Source of the DNA: SLHU01 sp009929975
GTDB taxonomy: Bacteria; Bacillota; Clostridia; Saccharofermentanales; UBA5734
Assembly (NCBI GenBank): GCA_040776905.1
Contig: JAXGZQ010000001.1
Span: 1,550,001 to 1,614,000 of the forward strand
Direction: 5' to 3'
DNA: 64,000 nt
Shown: piece by piece, positions 62,705-64,000 of the stretch
How the letters are laid out: every line of letters begins with the position of its first letter
Position numbering within the stretch: the stretch's first letter is position 1
The notes under the pieces: model-generated
Databases searched by the model: none
The model's input: the letters and a program-made list of their open reading frames with translations, nothing else
Told to the model about the DNA's origin: nothing
Position numbers and translations under genes: made by a program

Positions 62705-64000
62705 TCAGCTCCATTCGATCGTAACGCGTTGTGTTTTTTGGCCGGACAGTTCAATGCTGCGTTCATCCGGCTGATGGCCTCCGACATCAATCTGCCAGAC
62801 GCCTCTGGCGATCGCGCGCTGCCCCTGATCATCAGCCTGCCAGAAATGCTTGCGCAGCAGTTCCAGTCTGAAGGATTTTGTCTCGCCGGGTGCCAGCTCA
62901 ATCGCCGCAAGGCCGCGCAACTGATGGTGTGCCTGGCGGAAACGGACATCGGCCGGTGCCTTCAGATACAGTTGGATGATCTCCCGGCCTGCCTGGCTGC
63001 CTTGATTGGTCACCTGGCCGCTGACCGCGATGAGCGGGTCATTTCGCCGGGCCATCAGATCATCATCCGCATCAAGCGGCTCAGTGTCAAACCGGGTCAC
63101 CTGAAGTGGTCCATAGGAAAATGATGTGTAGCTGAGACCGAAACCAAAGGGGTAGAGCGGTGTCTTTGTCATGTAGCGATAGGTGCGGTCCTTCATGCTG
63201 TAGTCAGTGAAATCAGGCAGTTCCTCACTGCTGCGGTAAAAAGTGACCGGCAATCGACCGGAGGGCGAGAAATCACCGCAAACCAGCTGGGCCAGAGCAC
63301 GGCCGCCCTGAGCACCCGGATACCAGGCCTGGATGATCGCGTCTGCTTTTTCATCCGCCAGCGGCACAGCCAACGAGCTGCCGGCCAGAAGAACGACGAT
63401 GACCGGTTTGCCGCTGTCCAGCAGGGCTTCGAGCAGCTGGTGCTGATAACCGGGCAGATTGAGATCCTGTTTATCGCCGGAAGAGTACTGGTTGCCGGTA
63501 TCACCTTCTTCACCTTCGAGACCGGCATCAAGGCCGAGACAGAGGATAACCGCGTCAGCCTGGTCAGCACAGGCCAGTGCCTCACTGATTCGATCGCCGG
63601 GCTGGCTGAGATTGGTCATGGACGGATTGTACAGGTGGCAGCCTTCGGCATATAAAACGCGCGTGCCTGGCGCTGCGGTTTCGATGAAACCACGCAGCGG
63701 TGTCGCCGGATCATTCGGTGTCCCGTTATAGTTGCCGAGCAGCGCCGCCGGATTGTCGGCGTTCGGACCGACGACGGCCAGTGTACGGATCGATTCACGG
63801 CGCAGTGGCAGGACTCCGTTGTTTTTCAGGAGAACCAGACTGCGGCGGGCTGTTTCCAGATTGATCGCACGGTGTTCAGCCCCATCGACCAAATCAAAGG
63901 ACAGCGTTTTCCAGGGCTGGTCCTGGACGTCTCCCAGCAGACCGAGACGGTAGCGGGCTGTCATCAGCCGGACCAGTGACACATCAATCGCGGCCTCATC
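62705..64000 (-). CDS. Glycoside hydrolase family 3 beta-glucosidase (3' part, truncated by window edge)
   Basis: The open frame runs off the window at 64000 and stops at 62705, giving the last 431 residues. Visible is the (alpha/beta)6-sandwich domain with LLKNNGVLPLRRESIRTLAVVGPNAD, LGLDAGLEGEEGD (acid-residue loop), GKPVIVVLLAGSSLAVPLA and AWYPGAQGGRALAQLVCGDFSPSGRLPVT. A C-terminal fibronectin-III-like domain (GREIIQLYLKAP) follows. The N-terminal barrel with the nucleophile lies outside. Typical GH3 enzymes of this type remove terminal beta-glucose or beta-xylose units. No signal information is available. An ATG at 63982 is internal, not the true start. Confidence 0.92.
   Translation of the reverse strand, partial: DEAAIDVSLVRLMTARYRLGLLGDVQDQPWKTLSFDLVDGAEHRAINLETARRSLVLLKNNGVLPLRRESIRTLAVVGPNADNPAALLGNYNGTPNDPATPLRGFIETAAPGTRVLYAEGCHLYNPSMTNLSQPGDRISEALACADQADAVILCLGLDAGLEGEEGDTGNQYSSGDKQDLNLPGYQHQLLEALLDSGKPVIVVLLAGSSLAVPLADEKADAIIQAWYPGAQGGRALAQLVCGDFSPSGRLPVTFYRSSEELPDFTDYSMKDRTYRYMTKTPLYPFGFGLSYTSFSYGPLQVTRFDTEPLDADDDLMARRNDPLIAVSGQVTNQGSQAGREIIQLYLKAPADVRFRQAHHQLRGLAAIELAPGETKSFRLELLRKHFWQADDQGQRAIARGVWQIDVGGHQPDERSIELSGQKTQRVTIEWS

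Noticed and set aside
1..64000. CRISPR arrays, tRNA/rRNA genes, insertion sequences and prophage
   Set aside because: Looked for repeats with spacers, cloverleaf ends, transposase motifs (DDE) and integrase motifs; none were found by eye.

Overview
The window is 64 kb of bacterial chromosome with moderately high GC. It carries about 55 protein genes on both strands, usually tightly packed and often with strong Shine-Dalgarno sites. I see no rRNA, tRNA, CRISPR array, transposase or integrase. An anaerobic or fermentative low-GC-type Gram-positive lineage (Bacillota, Clostridia-like) fits best. The pointers are a fused AdhE, an ABC-F protein behind an attenuator-like leader, AraM/EgsA, PepF, a LiaF-like protein with a LytTR regulator, DUF3006 and DUF5320 proteins, and lipoprotein binding proteins. 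The exact taxon cannot be fixed from this sequence alone.

Layout. 0-6 kb: an NADP-dependent hydroxyacid dehydrogenase, a minus-strand trio (TolB-like propeller, VOC protein, extended SDR), an SDR and a Mef-like MFS exporter. 6-13.9 kb: a complete phosphate regulon, pstS-pstC-pstA-pstB-pstB-phoU-phoB-phoR, with a repeat-rich candidate Pho promoter, a pstS/pstC intercistronic hairpin and two tandem pstB copies. 13.9-16.2 kb: an ECF sigma factor and a membrane anti-sigma-like protein. 16.4-18.4 kb: a galactonate-dehydratase-like enolase and an SDR behind an 18-bp palindrome. 18.5-22.1 kb: adhE and a divergent DeoR-family regulator separated by CATATGAAAG repeats. 22-29 kb: housekeeping and small genes (PepF, glycerol-1-phosphate dehydrogenase, acetyltransferase, ComEC-like MBL hydrolase with DUF3006). 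28-31.5 kb: MBL hydrolase, cytoplasmic sulfatase and SDR. 31.5-37.7 kb: a transglutaminase-like protein divergent from a GH9 lipoprotein operon that also encodes an ABC exporter. 37.8-42.2 kb: a polar amino-acid ABC importer followed in the same operon by a GHL6-like cytoplasmic glycoside-hydrolase candidate. 42.2-46.2 kb: a decayed methyltransferase tail, a URO-D-like protein, a DUF5320 pair, a CoA-binding protein and an SDR pair whose second member has lost its catalytic motifs. 46.3-49.7 kb: mannonate dehydratase, DUF362 protein and zinc alcohol dehydrogenase. 49.7-53.5 kb: aldo/keto reductase, ABC-F gene with a long regulatory leader, and a sugar isomerase/epimerase. 53.6-61.3 kb: three more GHL6-like paralogues and an AGXT-type aminotransferase. 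61.4-64 kb: a LytTR/LiaF-like pair and the 3' part of a GH3 beta-glucosidase that runs off the window.

Taken together, the window looks like the genome of a plant- or mucus-glycan-degrading fermenter: uronate/aldonate dehydratases, isomerases, many dehydrogenases, GH9, GH3, a sulfatase and AdhE. The most unusual content is the set of four paralogous cytoplasmic GHL6-like proteins, two of which sit beside amino-acid genes (importer, aminotransferase). The next most unusual items are the ABC-F attenuator and the LytTR operator with its 21-bp repeat spacing.
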